Origin: Neisseria zoodegmatis
GTDB lineage: Bacteria; Pseudomonadota; Gammaproteobacteria; Burkholderiales; Neisseriaceae
Length of the DNA stretch: 64,000 bases
Direction of reading: 5' to 3'
NCBI RefSeq assembly: GCF_900187305.1
Contig: NZ_LT906434.1
Location: 620,001-684,000, forward strand
Position 1 is the first letter of the stretch. Each line of letters begins with the position of its first letter. The notes under the pieces are model-generated. The model had not been told where the DNA came from and did not search any database. It was given only the letters and a program-made list of their open reading frames with translations. Shown piece by piece: positions 57,210-64,000 of this stretch. The position numbers were made by a program, and so were the translations under genes.

Positions 57210-57926
57210 TCACGAAAAGTTATGACCGAGCAGGCGGCGCAGTCGGGCGGCTACTTCGGTGCCGCTTGCGCCGGACAATTCTGAAATCGACGCGGTTTTG
57301 TCGGCTCGGTAGCGGACGGTGCTGCCGATAGCCGCTTCAAAACGGTTGGCGCGGTCGGTAAGCAAATGCGGGTCGGCGGCGAGGATAACGGCGTGGGAAA
57401 GGACGCGGTAGCGGTTTTCCGCGCTTTTGTCGCGTTGCCAATGTTGGGCGGTTCCGGCAATTTTGCGGCCGTTGACGGCAAGGTTGAAGCGTCCGTCGCA
57501 AAACGAACCCTCTACGGCTTGGGCGGTGGCGGCGATGCCGAAGTGGCGCAGTAATTCCGAGAGCAGGTCGCACAAAGCTTGATAATGCGCTTCCGCAGCC
57601 GGTAAGGGATTGGGTGTGTCGGCGGTATAGCCCAAATGCAGGTTGATCACGCCGGCGGCTTGCGGCACCACGCCGCCGCCCGACAGGCGCACATGTACGG
57701 CCAAGCCCTCGCCGGACAGGATTTCACAGGCCGTCTGAAAGTTCGGACGGCCTTGCTGATAACTGCGCGGCACAACGATGCCGTCGCTGCCTTCGTGTAT
57801 CAGCGCCATGCTTTCAGACGGCCCACCGACGGCTGCCAACAAAGCGCGTTCGTTGTCGGCCCAGCTGCGGGTAGAAAGATCGAAGCGGTGTTCGGGGTAA
57901 AACACACAGGGCGGAATCAGCGGCAT
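57210..57926 (-). CDS. Lipoate-protein ligase / octanoyltransferase-like protein, last gene of the acetoin cluster
   Basis: This 238-residue protein has the BPL/LplA/LipB fold: VRLSGGGVVPQAAGVINLHLG matches the lipoyl-adenylate loop, and NGRKIAGTAQHW carries the conserved lysine (Lys155). A cysteine at 143 (GSFCDGRF) lies near where LipM-type octanoyltransferases have theirs, with a different spacing. It lacks the C-terminal LplA accessory domain. Its likely job is to lipoylate Lys45 of the small lipoyl protein encoded at 58993, 1.1 kb upstream in the same operon. Ligase versus transferase activity is unresolved. Confidence 0.78.
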   Translation of the reverse strand: MPLIPPCVFYPEHRFDLSTRSWADNERALLAAVGGPSESMALIHEGSDGIVVPRSYQQGRPNFQTACEILSGEGLAVHVRLSGGGVVPQAAGVINLHLGYTADTPNPLPAAEAHYQALCDLLSELLRHFGIAATAQAVEGSFCDGRFNLAVNGRKIAGTAQHWQRDKSAENRYRVLSHAVILAADPHLLTDRANRFEAAIGSTVRYRADKTASISELSGASGTEVAARLRRLLGHNFS

Positions 57927-57977
57927 GGGCGAAGCTCCGGCGGGGTGGGTAAGGTTTAGATAGTAAAAGAAAAAGAT

Positions 57978-58013
57978 AAGGCCGTCTGAACTATATTGCG
58001 TTTCAGACGGCCT
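57978..58013 (-). terminator. Inverted DUS pair between the reductase and ligase-like genes
   Basis: AAGGCCGTCTGAA (57978-57990) and TTCAGACGGCCT (58002-58013) lie just past the reductase stop; it could reduce read-through into the ligase-like gene. Confidence 0.55.
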
Positions 58014-58022
58014 CTTTCTGTA

Positions 58023-58805
58023 TTAACGGAACACCATGCCGCCATCGATAATCAGGGATTGGCCGGTCATGTAGTCGGAGTCTTCCGAAGCCAGATAATG
58101 TACCAGCGAGGCGACATCTTCAGGTAGTTGGGTGCGCCCCATCAGGATGCCTGCCGAGAATTTTTCAAATGCCTCACCGGGCTTGAGGCCGAGGTGCTTG
58201 CCCATTTCGGCGTCGATGCGATCCCACATTTTGGTGCCGGCAACACCGGGACAGTAGCCGTTGACCGTGATGTTGTGTTTGGCCAGTTCTTTGGCGGCGG
58301 CGATGGTGAGGGCGCGCACGGAGAATTTGCTGGCGCAATACACGCCCAAAAGATCGAATGATTCGTGACCGGCAATGCTGCATGCGTTGATGATTTTATA
58401 CACGCGGCTGCTGTCTTGCTTTTTCATTTGTTCCGCTGCGGCCTGCATGCCGTAGAGTACGCCTTTGACGTTGATGTTGAACACGCGGTCGAAATCGGCT
58501 TCGGTAACGTCCAGCAGCGGCAACACTTCTTCAATGCCGGCGTTGTTGATAAACACGTCAACCCGCCCGAAAGTATCGACGGCATGCTGGACGAGTGCAA
58601 ACTGATCTGCCCGTTTCGACACGTCGCCTTTGAACGAAGCAACGGGCTGATTACGGTTTTTGAACGCTTGCTCGGTTTGGGCGAGTTTATTGCCGTCGAT
58701 ATCGGATAAGACGATATTAAAGCCGTCTCGGGCAAGGCGTTCGGCAATGCCTTTGCCCAGACCGTCGGCAGAGCCGGTAATGACTGCGGTTTTTTGTTGG
58801 GGCAT
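58023..58805 (-). CDS. budC: Diacetyl reductase / 2,3-butanediol dehydrogenase, SDR family
   Basis: A 260-residue short-chain dehydrogenase. The coenzyme loop is [10 protein letters not shown], followed by NNAG (87-90), Ser143 and the catalytic YCASK (Tyr156, Lys160). Closest in pattern to acetoin-forming diacetyl reductases ([24 protein letters not shown]). It would interconvert butanediol, acetoin and diacetyl, which fits its place behind the acetoin dehydrogenase genes. AAGGAGAAA precedes the ATG. Confidence 0.88.
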   Translation of the reverse strand: MPQQKTAVITGSADGLGKGIAERLARDGFNIVLSDIDGNKLAQTEQAFKNRNQPVASFKGDVSKRADQFALVQHAVDTFGRVDVFINNAGIEEVLPLLDVTEADFDRVFNINVKGVLYGMQAAAEQMKKQDSSRVYKIINACSIAGHESFDLLGVYCASKFSVRALTIAAAKELAKHNITVNGYCPGVAGTKMWDRIDAEMGKHLGLKPGEAFEKFSAGILMGRTQLPEDVASLVHYLASEDSDYMTGQSLIIDGGMVFR

Positions 58806-58992
58806 GGTGTTTCTCCTTGTTTTCCAATACTGATTTGAACAATATCTTTGCTTGTTGAAACAGGCCGTCTGAAAAAGCGGATGGCCTGCTTGGTAAAGTG
58901 AGCCTGTGGTTTTCTATTCATCCCCCACTCGAAGCGGGGGATGCGGTTGTCGGGCTTCGGGCTGTAATGAATGTACTTGCGTGAAACCGGCC

Positions 58993-59310
58993 TTATTCAT
59001 CCACTTCGTCGGCAGACGGCGGCACCCAGTTGGCGATAAAGGCGTCGATGTCGGCTTCGGGGGTGTCGGCATCGGCGAGGATGCCGATCAGGGTTTTCAC
59101 CGGCAGGGTTTCGCCTGCGCCGTGGAGGATGCGCCGCAATACGCCCGAGTCGGTGGCTTCGACGGCGTTGGTGAGTTTGTCGGTGTCGATGTTGAGGATT
59201 TCCATGCCTACGCTCACGGGTGTGCCGACTTCAATCAGCCATTCGTTGATGGTGCCTTCTTCCATGGTCAGACCCCATTTGGGGATGATGACGGGTTTGA
59301 TGTTACTCAT
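58993..59310 (-). CDS. Stand-alone lipoyl-domain protein (minimal E2 of acetoin dehydrogenase)
   Basis: Only 105 residues: one lipoyl domain (about 5-80) with the modified lysine Lys45 in IDTDKLTNAVEA, then an acidic tail. E2 proteins of acetoin dehydrogenase normally continue into a peripheral-subunit-binding and acyltransferase domain, or an alpha/beta-hydrolase-like one in AcoC. No trace of these follows in the next 180 bases. AAGGAG precedes the ATG. It presumably swings between AcoAB and an E3 encoded elsewhere. Confidence 0.88.
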   Translation of the reverse strand: MSNIKPVIIPKWGLTMEEGTINEWLIEVGTPVSVGMEILNIDTDKLTNAVEATDSGVLRRILHGAGETLPVKTLIGILADADTPEADIDAFIANWVPPSADEVDE

Positions 59311-59475
59311 GGTTGTCTCCTTTGTTTATTGTGAATGCCGTCTGAAAACGTTTCAGAGGGGGCTGTTATGGTTTCAAAAGGCAGGCGTTTTTGCCCGCCT
59401 TTTGTCGGGCAGTTTGCCGATGGTGTTCTGGCAAAACTGACAAGCCCGCTTTGGCGAAGCTCTCCACATTCGCTT

Positions 59476-60495
59476 TCAGACGGCCTCAACCTTTCCTAAT
59501 GTTTTGCGAACGGCTTCGGCGATTTGCTTGCCGCCGGGCAGGTAGAGTTTTTCCAGTACGTTGGAAAACGGCACGGGCGTGTGCGGCGGCGACACCATTT
59601 CGATGCCGGATTTGAGTGCGCCGAAGATTTGCTGGCACACTTGGGCGGAAATGTCGGTGGCGATATTGCAACGGGGGCTGGCTTCGTCCACCACCACTAA
59701 GCGGCCGGTTTTTTCCACCGATTTCAATACGGTGTCGATATCGAGCGGCGAAAGGGTACGCAAGTCGATAACTTCTGCTTCGATGCCTTCTTTTTCCAGC
59801 GCTTTGGCGGCGTCCATACTGCGCTGAACCATCATGCCGTAGGTAACGATGGTGGCGTCTTTACCTTCGCGCACGATGTTGGCTTGGCCGAAGGGGATGG
59901 CATACAGCTCTTCCGGCACGTCGCCTTTAACGGCATACAGGCTTTTGTGTTCGCAGAAAATCACGGGGTCGTTGTCGCGGATAGACTGTACCAACAAGCC
60001 TTTGGCGTCATAAGGGTTGGACGGACACACGACTTTCAAGCCCGGCACATGAGTAAACATGGGCGTGAGCATTTGGCTGTGCTGCGCCGCTGCGCTGAAA
60101 CCGCCGCCGACCATGGCGCGGATCACGACGGGCGTTTCGGCTTTGCCGCCGAACATATAGCGGAACTTGGCAGCTTGGTTAAGGATTTGGTCGAAGCACA
60201 CGCCCATAAAGTCGATAAACATCAATTCGGCAATCGGACGCAGGCCGCAGGTAGCGGCGCCGATGGCTGCACCGACATAGGCGGCTTCGGAAAGCGGCGT
60301 GTCGATAAGGCGGTCGCCGTGTTTGGCATACAGCCCTTTGGATAGGCCGAGTACGCCGCCCCAAGCGTCGCGTTCGCCGCTGGCGCCTGCACCGCCGACA
60401 ATGTCTTCACCCATCATAATCACGGTGGGGTCGCGGCTCATTTCTTGGTCGATAGCTTCGTTAATCGCTAATTTCATGGTTAATTGGCGGGACAT
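59476..60495 (-). CDS. acoB: Acetoin dehydrogenase E1 beta subunit
   Basis: The 339-residue protein matches E1-beta subunits: MGEDIVGGAGASGERDAWGG, TPLSEAAYVGAAIGAA, then GLKVVCPSNPYDAKGLL and VVDEASPRCNIATDIS. It forms the TPP-dependent E1 with AcoA and cleaves acetoin, passing the acetyl or hydroxyethyl unit to lipoate. CAGGAGAAA precedes the ATG. Its stop is part of a DUS, giving the tail VEAV. Confidence 0.92.
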   Translation of the reverse strand: MSRQLTMKLAINEAIDQEMSRDPTVIMMGEDIVGGAGASGERDAWGGVLGLSKGLYAKHGDRLIDTPLSEAAYVGAAIGAATCGLRPIAELMFIDFMGVCFDQILNQAAKFRYMFGGKAETPVVIRAMVGGGFSAAAQHSQMLTPMFTHVPGLKVVCPSNPYDAKGLLVQSIRDNDPVIFCEHKSLYAVKGDVPEELYAIPFGQANIVREGKDATIVTYGMMVQRSMDAAKALEKEGIEAEVIDLRTLSPLDIDTVLKSVEKTGRLVVVDEASPRCNIATDISAQVCQQIFGALKSGIEMVSPPHTPVPFSNVLEKLYLPGGKQIAEAVRKTLGKVEAV

Positions 60496-60522
60496 AATCT
60501 GTTTCTCCTGTTTTTATCGTTT

Positions 60523-61503
60523 TCAATAGCTTACATAAACATCTGTCAGCAAATCTTCCGGATTCGGCGCAGGTGCAGCTTTGGCTTCTTGTACCGAGCG
60601 TTCGATTAGCTCATGCACTTCTTGGTCGACGGCATCGAGTTCGGCATCGGTAAGTACGCCTGCTTCGGTTACGCGGCGGCGGAAGATTTTCAGGCAGTCG
60701 TGGTTGGCGCGCAGGTTGTCCACTTCGCCTTTAGGGCGGTAGGTTTGCGCGTCGCCTTCAAAGTGGCCGAAGAAACGGTTGGTTTTGCATTCCAGCAGCG
60801 CGGGGCCGCCGCCGTTGCGGGCGCGGCGGATCACTTCGCCGGCGGCTTCGTACACGGCGAAGAAGTCGTTGCCGTCCACCACCACGCCGGGGATGCCGAA
60901 ACCGACGCCGCGGTCGGCGAAACTGTTGGCAGCGGTACCGTAGTCGCGTGAAGTAGATTCGGCGTAGCCGTTGTTTTCAATCACGAAAATCACCGGTAGA
61001 TTCCAAATGGCCGCTAAGTTCAGGCTTTCCAGCACCGTGCCTTGATTGGCTGCGCCGTCGCCGCAGAAGGTAACGGCCACGCCGCCTTTGCCCTGAAATT
61101 TGGCGGCCAGCGCAGCACCGCAGGCCAGCGGCGCACCGGCACCGACAATACCGTTGGCGCCCATCATGCCTTTCGACAAATCGGCAATGTGCATCGAGCC
61201 GCCTTTGCCTTTGCAAAGCCCGTCGCGTTTGCCGTAGATTTCTTTCATCATGCCGATCACGTCCACGCCTTTGGCGATGCAGTGGCCGTGGCCGCGGTGG
61301 GTGCTGGCGATGCGGTCGTCGTCGTTCAGGTGGAAAATCACGCCCACGCCGGTGGCCTCTTCGCCGGCATACAGATGCACGAAGCCGGGAATGTCGCCGC
61401 GCGAGAAGTCGATATGCAGCCGCTCTTCAAACTCGCGTATCGTTTTCATGCGGCGGTACACTTCGAGCAGTTGGTCTTTATCCAAAGGCAGTTTGATGCT
61501 CAT
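60523..61503 (-). CDS. acoA: Acetoin dehydrogenase E1 alpha subunit
   Basis: This 326-residue E1-alpha has the TPP motif GDGAANQGTVLESLNLAAIW...ENN and HRGHGHCIAKG, and resembles AcoA rather than pyruvate dehydrogenase alpha in length and in its MKEIYGKRDGLCKGKGGSMH segment. AAGGAGAAA precedes the ATG. The acoB gene starts 27 bases after its stop, so the pair is cotranscribed. Confidence 0.93.
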   Translation of the reverse strand: MSIKLPLDKDQLLEVYRRMKTIREFEERLHIDFSRGDIPGFVHLYAGEEATGVGVIFHLNDDDRIASTHRGHGHCIAKGVDVIGMMKEIYGKRDGLCKGKGGSMHIADLSKGMMGANGIVGAGAPLACGAALAAKFQGKGGVAVTFCGDGAANQGTVLESLNLAAIWNLPVIFVIENNGYAESTSRDYGTAANSFADRGVGFGIPGVVVDGNDFFAVYEAAGEVIRRARNGGGPALLECKTNRFFGHFEGDAQTYRPKGEVDNLRANHDCLKIFRRRVTEAGVLTDAELDAVDQEVHELIERSVQEAKAAPAPNPEDLLTDVYVSY

Positions 61504-61730
61504 GGGTTTTCTCCTTGTTCAACGGTTTTTAGAGGGCGGCGGGCAAGGATGCCCGTCCTATATATGCGTTTTCAGACGGCCTTTCGGTTGTGTTTTATGA
61601 ACGGCTTCGCGGGCTTGCCGTTTTCCGTAGGGCGGGCATCCCTGCCTGCCGTTGGTTTTTTGCGAGTGGAGGTTATTTGTCGATTTTTTCAGACGGCCTT
61701 CGGCATGGCTGACGGGCAAGGACACCCGTC
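61504..61730. repeat. Repeat-filled gap between acoX and acoA
   Basis: It contains three GGCGGGCATCC-type repeat modules (61530-61560, 61624-61652, 61710-61735) and two DUS copies, the same repeat class as behind pabB-pabC. No gene. Confidence 0.6.
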
Positions 61731-62786
61731 CTATCCATGCCGTTTGCGCCTTTGAGCGCTCACATATTCCAGCACGGCAGGTACGTCCAGCGTGTAAAAC
61801 GCCTCTTCCTGCAAAGTGATGGCGATGGTTTCGTCTTCGCGGAACGCTATTTCGCGCTCGCCGTCCAGCGCCACCAAGCCGGTTTGCCCGCTCAGGCGGT
61901 ATTCTTCGTCTGCGTAGAAGCGGCGGTAGGCGGCAATGTTGATGTTTTCGATCATGCCGGGTGTGAGTACGGCCTGTACGGTAAACGCTTTGCCTGCCGC
62001 GTGCGGGCCGTACGACGGCACCAGTTCCACCAGCAGCCCGCCCGTTTCGTAACGGCCTACCGGCTGCAACACCGCTGCCACCGCCGACAGCCCCACGGCT
62101 TCAATCGACGCCTGCGTGGTGATAAACGTGCGCAGCGTGTCTGTTTCACTGATGGCTTTTGCGCCGAGAATGCCTTCGTTTAATACGGCGGCGTCGATGA
62201 GCGCGATTTCGTGCAGCACTTCCTTGCCCGAGGCGTCGTATTTGCAGATGTGCAGGCATTTGTTTGACCGCAAAGCCTCTTCACGCGGCACGTTTTCCGT
62301 GGCATACAAACCCACCGCCCAAGCAGTGACGGTCACTTCGCGCATCGGCGGAAACGCATTGTTGGTGCCGGTGGAAATACCTGCGATGGGAACGCAGCCG
62401 CAGCCTTTCATCACCGCGCGGTGCGTACCGTCGCCGCCCAGCACCAAAATGGCCGACACACCTTCTTCACGCATGATTTCAGCGGCTGCCACCGAGTCGT
62501 TGGTGTCGTTGTTCACCGTCATGTCCACCCAGCGCAGGCGCGGCAGCGGATAATCCAATTCGCTCATCACCGCCGGCAGCCGACGCTCCAGCAGCATGCG
62601 CAAACCTTCCATTTCCGGCATCAGCAACACTTCATCGACGCGGCACGCCGCCAGCGCGGACAAAATACGCACCAGCATATTCACACGTTCGCCCAGCGAC
62701 AGCCCCGCCGCATGGGAAATAATCCGGCGGATATCGCGTGCGGAAACGGGGTTGGCGATGATGCCGACGCGGGTGGTGGCAGACAT
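61731..62786 (-). CDS. acoX: Acetoin catabolism protein AcoX (NAD kinase-like)
   Basis: From MSATTRVGIIANPVSARDIRR the protein has 351 residues; AAGGAG precedes this ATG, and a longer reading would start upstream of the promoter. LVLGGDGTHRAV and GISTGTNNAFP are the ATP-NAD kinase motifs. AcoX is found only with acetoin operons; its exact reaction is unknown. It is first in the operon, transcribed from the sigma-54 promoter at 62826-62842. Confidence 0.92.
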   Translation of the reverse strand: MSATTRVGIIANPVSARDIRRIISHAAGLSLGERVNMLVRILSALAACRVDEVLLMPEMEGLRMLLERRLPAVMSELDYPLPRLRWVDMTVNNDTNDSVAAAEIMREEGVSAILVLGGDGTHRAVMKGCGCVPIAGISTGTNNAFPPMREVTVTAWAVGLYATENVPREEALRSNKCLHICKYDASGKEVLHEIALIDAAVLNEGILGAKAISETDTLRTFITTQASIEAVGLSAVAAVLQPVGRYETGGLLVELVPSYGPHAAGKAFTVQAVLTPGMIENINIAAYRRFYADEEYRLSGQTGLVALDGEREIAFREDETIAITLQEEAFYTLDVPAVLEYVSAQRRKRHG

Positions 62787-62825
62787 AATGTTTCTCCTTG
62801 CAGCACTTGCTGTTATTACCAACAC

Positions 62826-62842
62826 AGCAAACCGCGTGCCTA
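62826..62842 (-). promoter_or_regulatory. acoX: Sigma-54 (-24/-12) promoter of the acetoin operon
   Basis: On the minus strand the sequence is AGGCACGCGGTTTGCT: GG and GC are exactly 10 bases apart. It differs from the consensus TGGCACG-N4-TTGCW only at the first T. The transcript start would be near 62815, giving a ~30-base leader with an AAGGAG site. Confidence 0.78.
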
Positions 62843-62913
62843 CAAGCAAATTAAAAAGTAACCAAATGATTTTAAAAGAAAGATTGATTTTGAAAACGTT
62901 TCAGACGGCCTGA

Positions 62914-62965
62914 TGTGACAGTAACACCAAGCCTGTGTGACAATCGAAATGTGACAGATGTGACG
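62914..62965. promoter_or_regulatory. Four TGTGAC repeats, candidate activator site for the acetoin operon
   Basis: TGTGACA occurs at 62914, 62936 and 62950, and TGTGACG at 62959. They lie 72-125 bases upstream of the -24 element, the range for a sigma-54 activator such as AcoR. Confidence 0.5.
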
Positions 62966-63106
62966 TCCGCCCTTATCGCTATGTTTCAGCGAAACCCGCA
63001 AGCCCGTTTTAGCGAAGCTCACTGCGCTCACTTTCAGACAGCCTTAGCCATTCTTCATCATGTACAATAGCGGGTTTAAGCATTCGCACAACACAACGGA
63101 GCAAAT

Positions 63107-64000
63107 ATGAAACTCGAAACCCAAGCCATTCACGCCGGCTACAAGCCCGAACCCACCACCAAAGCCGCCGCCGTGCCGATTTACCAAACCACCAGCTACG
63201 CGTTTGACAACACTCAACACGGCGCTGATTTGTTTAACCTCAACGTGGCCGGCAACATCTACACCCGCATCATGAACCCCACTACCGCCGTTTTGGAAGA
63301 GCGTTTGGCCGCCATTGAAGGCGGTATCGCCGCCTTGTGCGTGGCCAGCGGCATGGCGGCGATTACCTACGCCATCCAAACCATCGCCGAAGCGGGCGAC
63401 AACATCATCGCCACCAAAACCCTTTACGGCGGCACCTTCAATCTGTTTGCCCACACCCTGCCCAAACAAGGCATCGAAGTGCGCTTTATCGACCCGGCCA
63501 AGCCCGAAGAAATCGCCGCCAACACCGACGCGCGCACCAAACTGGTTTACTGCGAAAGCATCGGCAACCCCGCCATCAATGTGGTTGACCTGCGCGCCTT
63601 CGCCGAAGCCGCACACGCGCAAGGTTTGCCTTTGGTAGTGGACAACACCGTCGCTTCGCCCGCCTTGTGCCGCCCGATTGAGCTGGGTGCCGACATCGTG
63701 GTGGAATCCCTCACCAAATACATCGGCGGCCACGGCACCAGCATCGGCGGCGCGATTATCGACGGCGGCAAATTCGACTGGACCAAAGGCGACCGCTTCA
63801 AAGTATTGACCACACCCGACGTGTCTTATCACGGCGTTAATTACAGCGAACACTTCGGCCCCGCCGCCTACATCGCTCGCGCCCGCGTCGTGCCGCTGCG
63901 CAACACCGGTGCCGCCATCAGCCCGATGAACGTATTTTTAATCCTGCAAGGTCTTGAAACACTAGCGCTGCGTATGGAACGCCACAGCGACAACGCGCTG
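63107..64000 (+). CDS. metY: O-acetylhomoserine sulfhydrylase, 3' end cut off by window edge
   Basis: The first 298 residues are present. MKLETQAIHAGYKPEP is a typical Cys/Met-metabolism PLP enzyme start, ALCVASGMAAITYA the PLP-phosphate region, and SLTKYIGGHGTS contains the PLP lysine. The length and YTRIMNPT-type sequence fit MetY (about 425 residues) rather than MetB or MetC. It would make homocysteine from O-acetylhomoserine and sulfide. CGGAG lies before the ATG. The gene is divergent from the acetoin operon. Confidence 0.93.
   Translation, partial: MKLETQAIHAGYKPEPTTKAAAVPIYQTTSYAFDNTQHGADLFNLNVAGNIYTRIMNPTTAVLEERLAAIEGGIAALCVASGMAAITYAIQTIAEAGDNIIATKTLYGGTFNLFAHTLPKQGIEVRFIDPAKPEEIAANTDARTKLVYCESIGNPAINVVDLRAFAEAAHAQGLPLVVDNTVASPALCRPIELGADIVVESLTKYIGGHGTSIGGAIIDGGKFDWTKGDRFKVLTTPDVSYHGVNYSEHFGPAAYIARARVVPLRNTGAAISPMNVFLILQGLETLALRMERHSDNAL

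Larger units (their letters stand above)
62787..63106. other. Divergent region between acoX and metY
   Basis: This 320-base gap contains the sigma-54 promoter, four TGTGAC repeats, a DUS near 62899 and a copy of the AGCGAAACCCGCAAGCCCG short repeat (62990 onward). It is the control region of the acetoin operon. Confidence 0.65.

Noticed and set aside
61731..62849. Upstream start for acoX at 62849
   Set aside because: It would begin upstream of the sigma-54 promoter; the ATG at 62784-62786 has a strong AAGGAG site.

Overview
This window is chromosomal DNA from a Neisseria species, very probably a commensal or animal-associated one rather than N. meningitidis or N. gonorrhoeae. The main evidence is the saturation of the sequence with the 12-mer AGGCCGTCTGAA, the AG dialect of the neisserial DNA uptake sequence (DUS), as single copies, as inverted pairs behind genes and inside coding regions. 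Correia-type repeats and the gene content agree. Species-level assignment is not possible by eye. No rRNA, tRNA, CRISPR array, prophage or complete insertion sequence was seen.

Layout, left to right: a Nif3-like metal protein cut by the left edge, yggX and a universal stress protein (1-2000); a regulatory PTS (EIIA-Man, HPr, EI) and hpt on the minus strand (2303-5432); an S9 peptidase, acpP and fabF (5631-9628); an orphan peptide-binding protein, an ArnT-like membrane glycosyltransferase and glnA (9936-15179); aroE-mtgA, rfbD, and a lemA / ynfA / TPM / TPM group (15481-21007); purine permease, YihY protein, two flavin oxidoreductases, rhlE, recC and ppk2 (21130-31978); a fused pabB-pabC gene and tal (32185-35512); the lipopolysaccharide export block kdsD-kdsC-lptC-lptA-lptB followed by rpoN and hpf (35597-41394); a small hydrolase, an AT-rich unrecognised membrane gene, recG, an EamA transporter and an ArsR-type regulator (41683-47608); speA, rmuC, a lipoprotein, a methyltransferase, gdhA and thyA (47828-57082); an acetoin catabolism operon acoX-acoA-acoB-lipoyl protein-diacetyl reductase-lipoate ligase-like gene, all minus strand (62786 down to 57210); and the start of metY, cut by the right edge.

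Two results stand out. First, the acetoin operon has a near-consensus sigma-54 promoter (62826-62842) placed about 30 bases of leader ahead of acoX, with four TGTGAC repeats 75-125 bases further upstream. The same window carries an rpoN gene that looks complete, including its RpoN box, whereas rpoN is known to be degenerate in the pathogenic Neisseria. The operon's E2 component is reduced to a bare 105-residue lipoyl domain with no acyltransferase domain, and a lipoate ligase-like gene closes the operon. Second, a roughly 143-bp miniature inverted-repeat element is present in five good copies and one decayed copy. Four of the five good copies sit inside a DUS, flanked by a 5-bp duplication of its AGGCC half, so the element seems to use DUS as its landing site.

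Other mobile or recombination traces are three Correia-type elements with conserved cores but different termini, each just upstream of a plus-strand gene; 78-bp palindromic repeats; and a fossil second copy of the pabC 3' end inside a duplicated 160-bp module. Coordinates of coding starts were chosen from ribosome binding sites and family N-termini; functions come from reading translated motifs, not from database searches.
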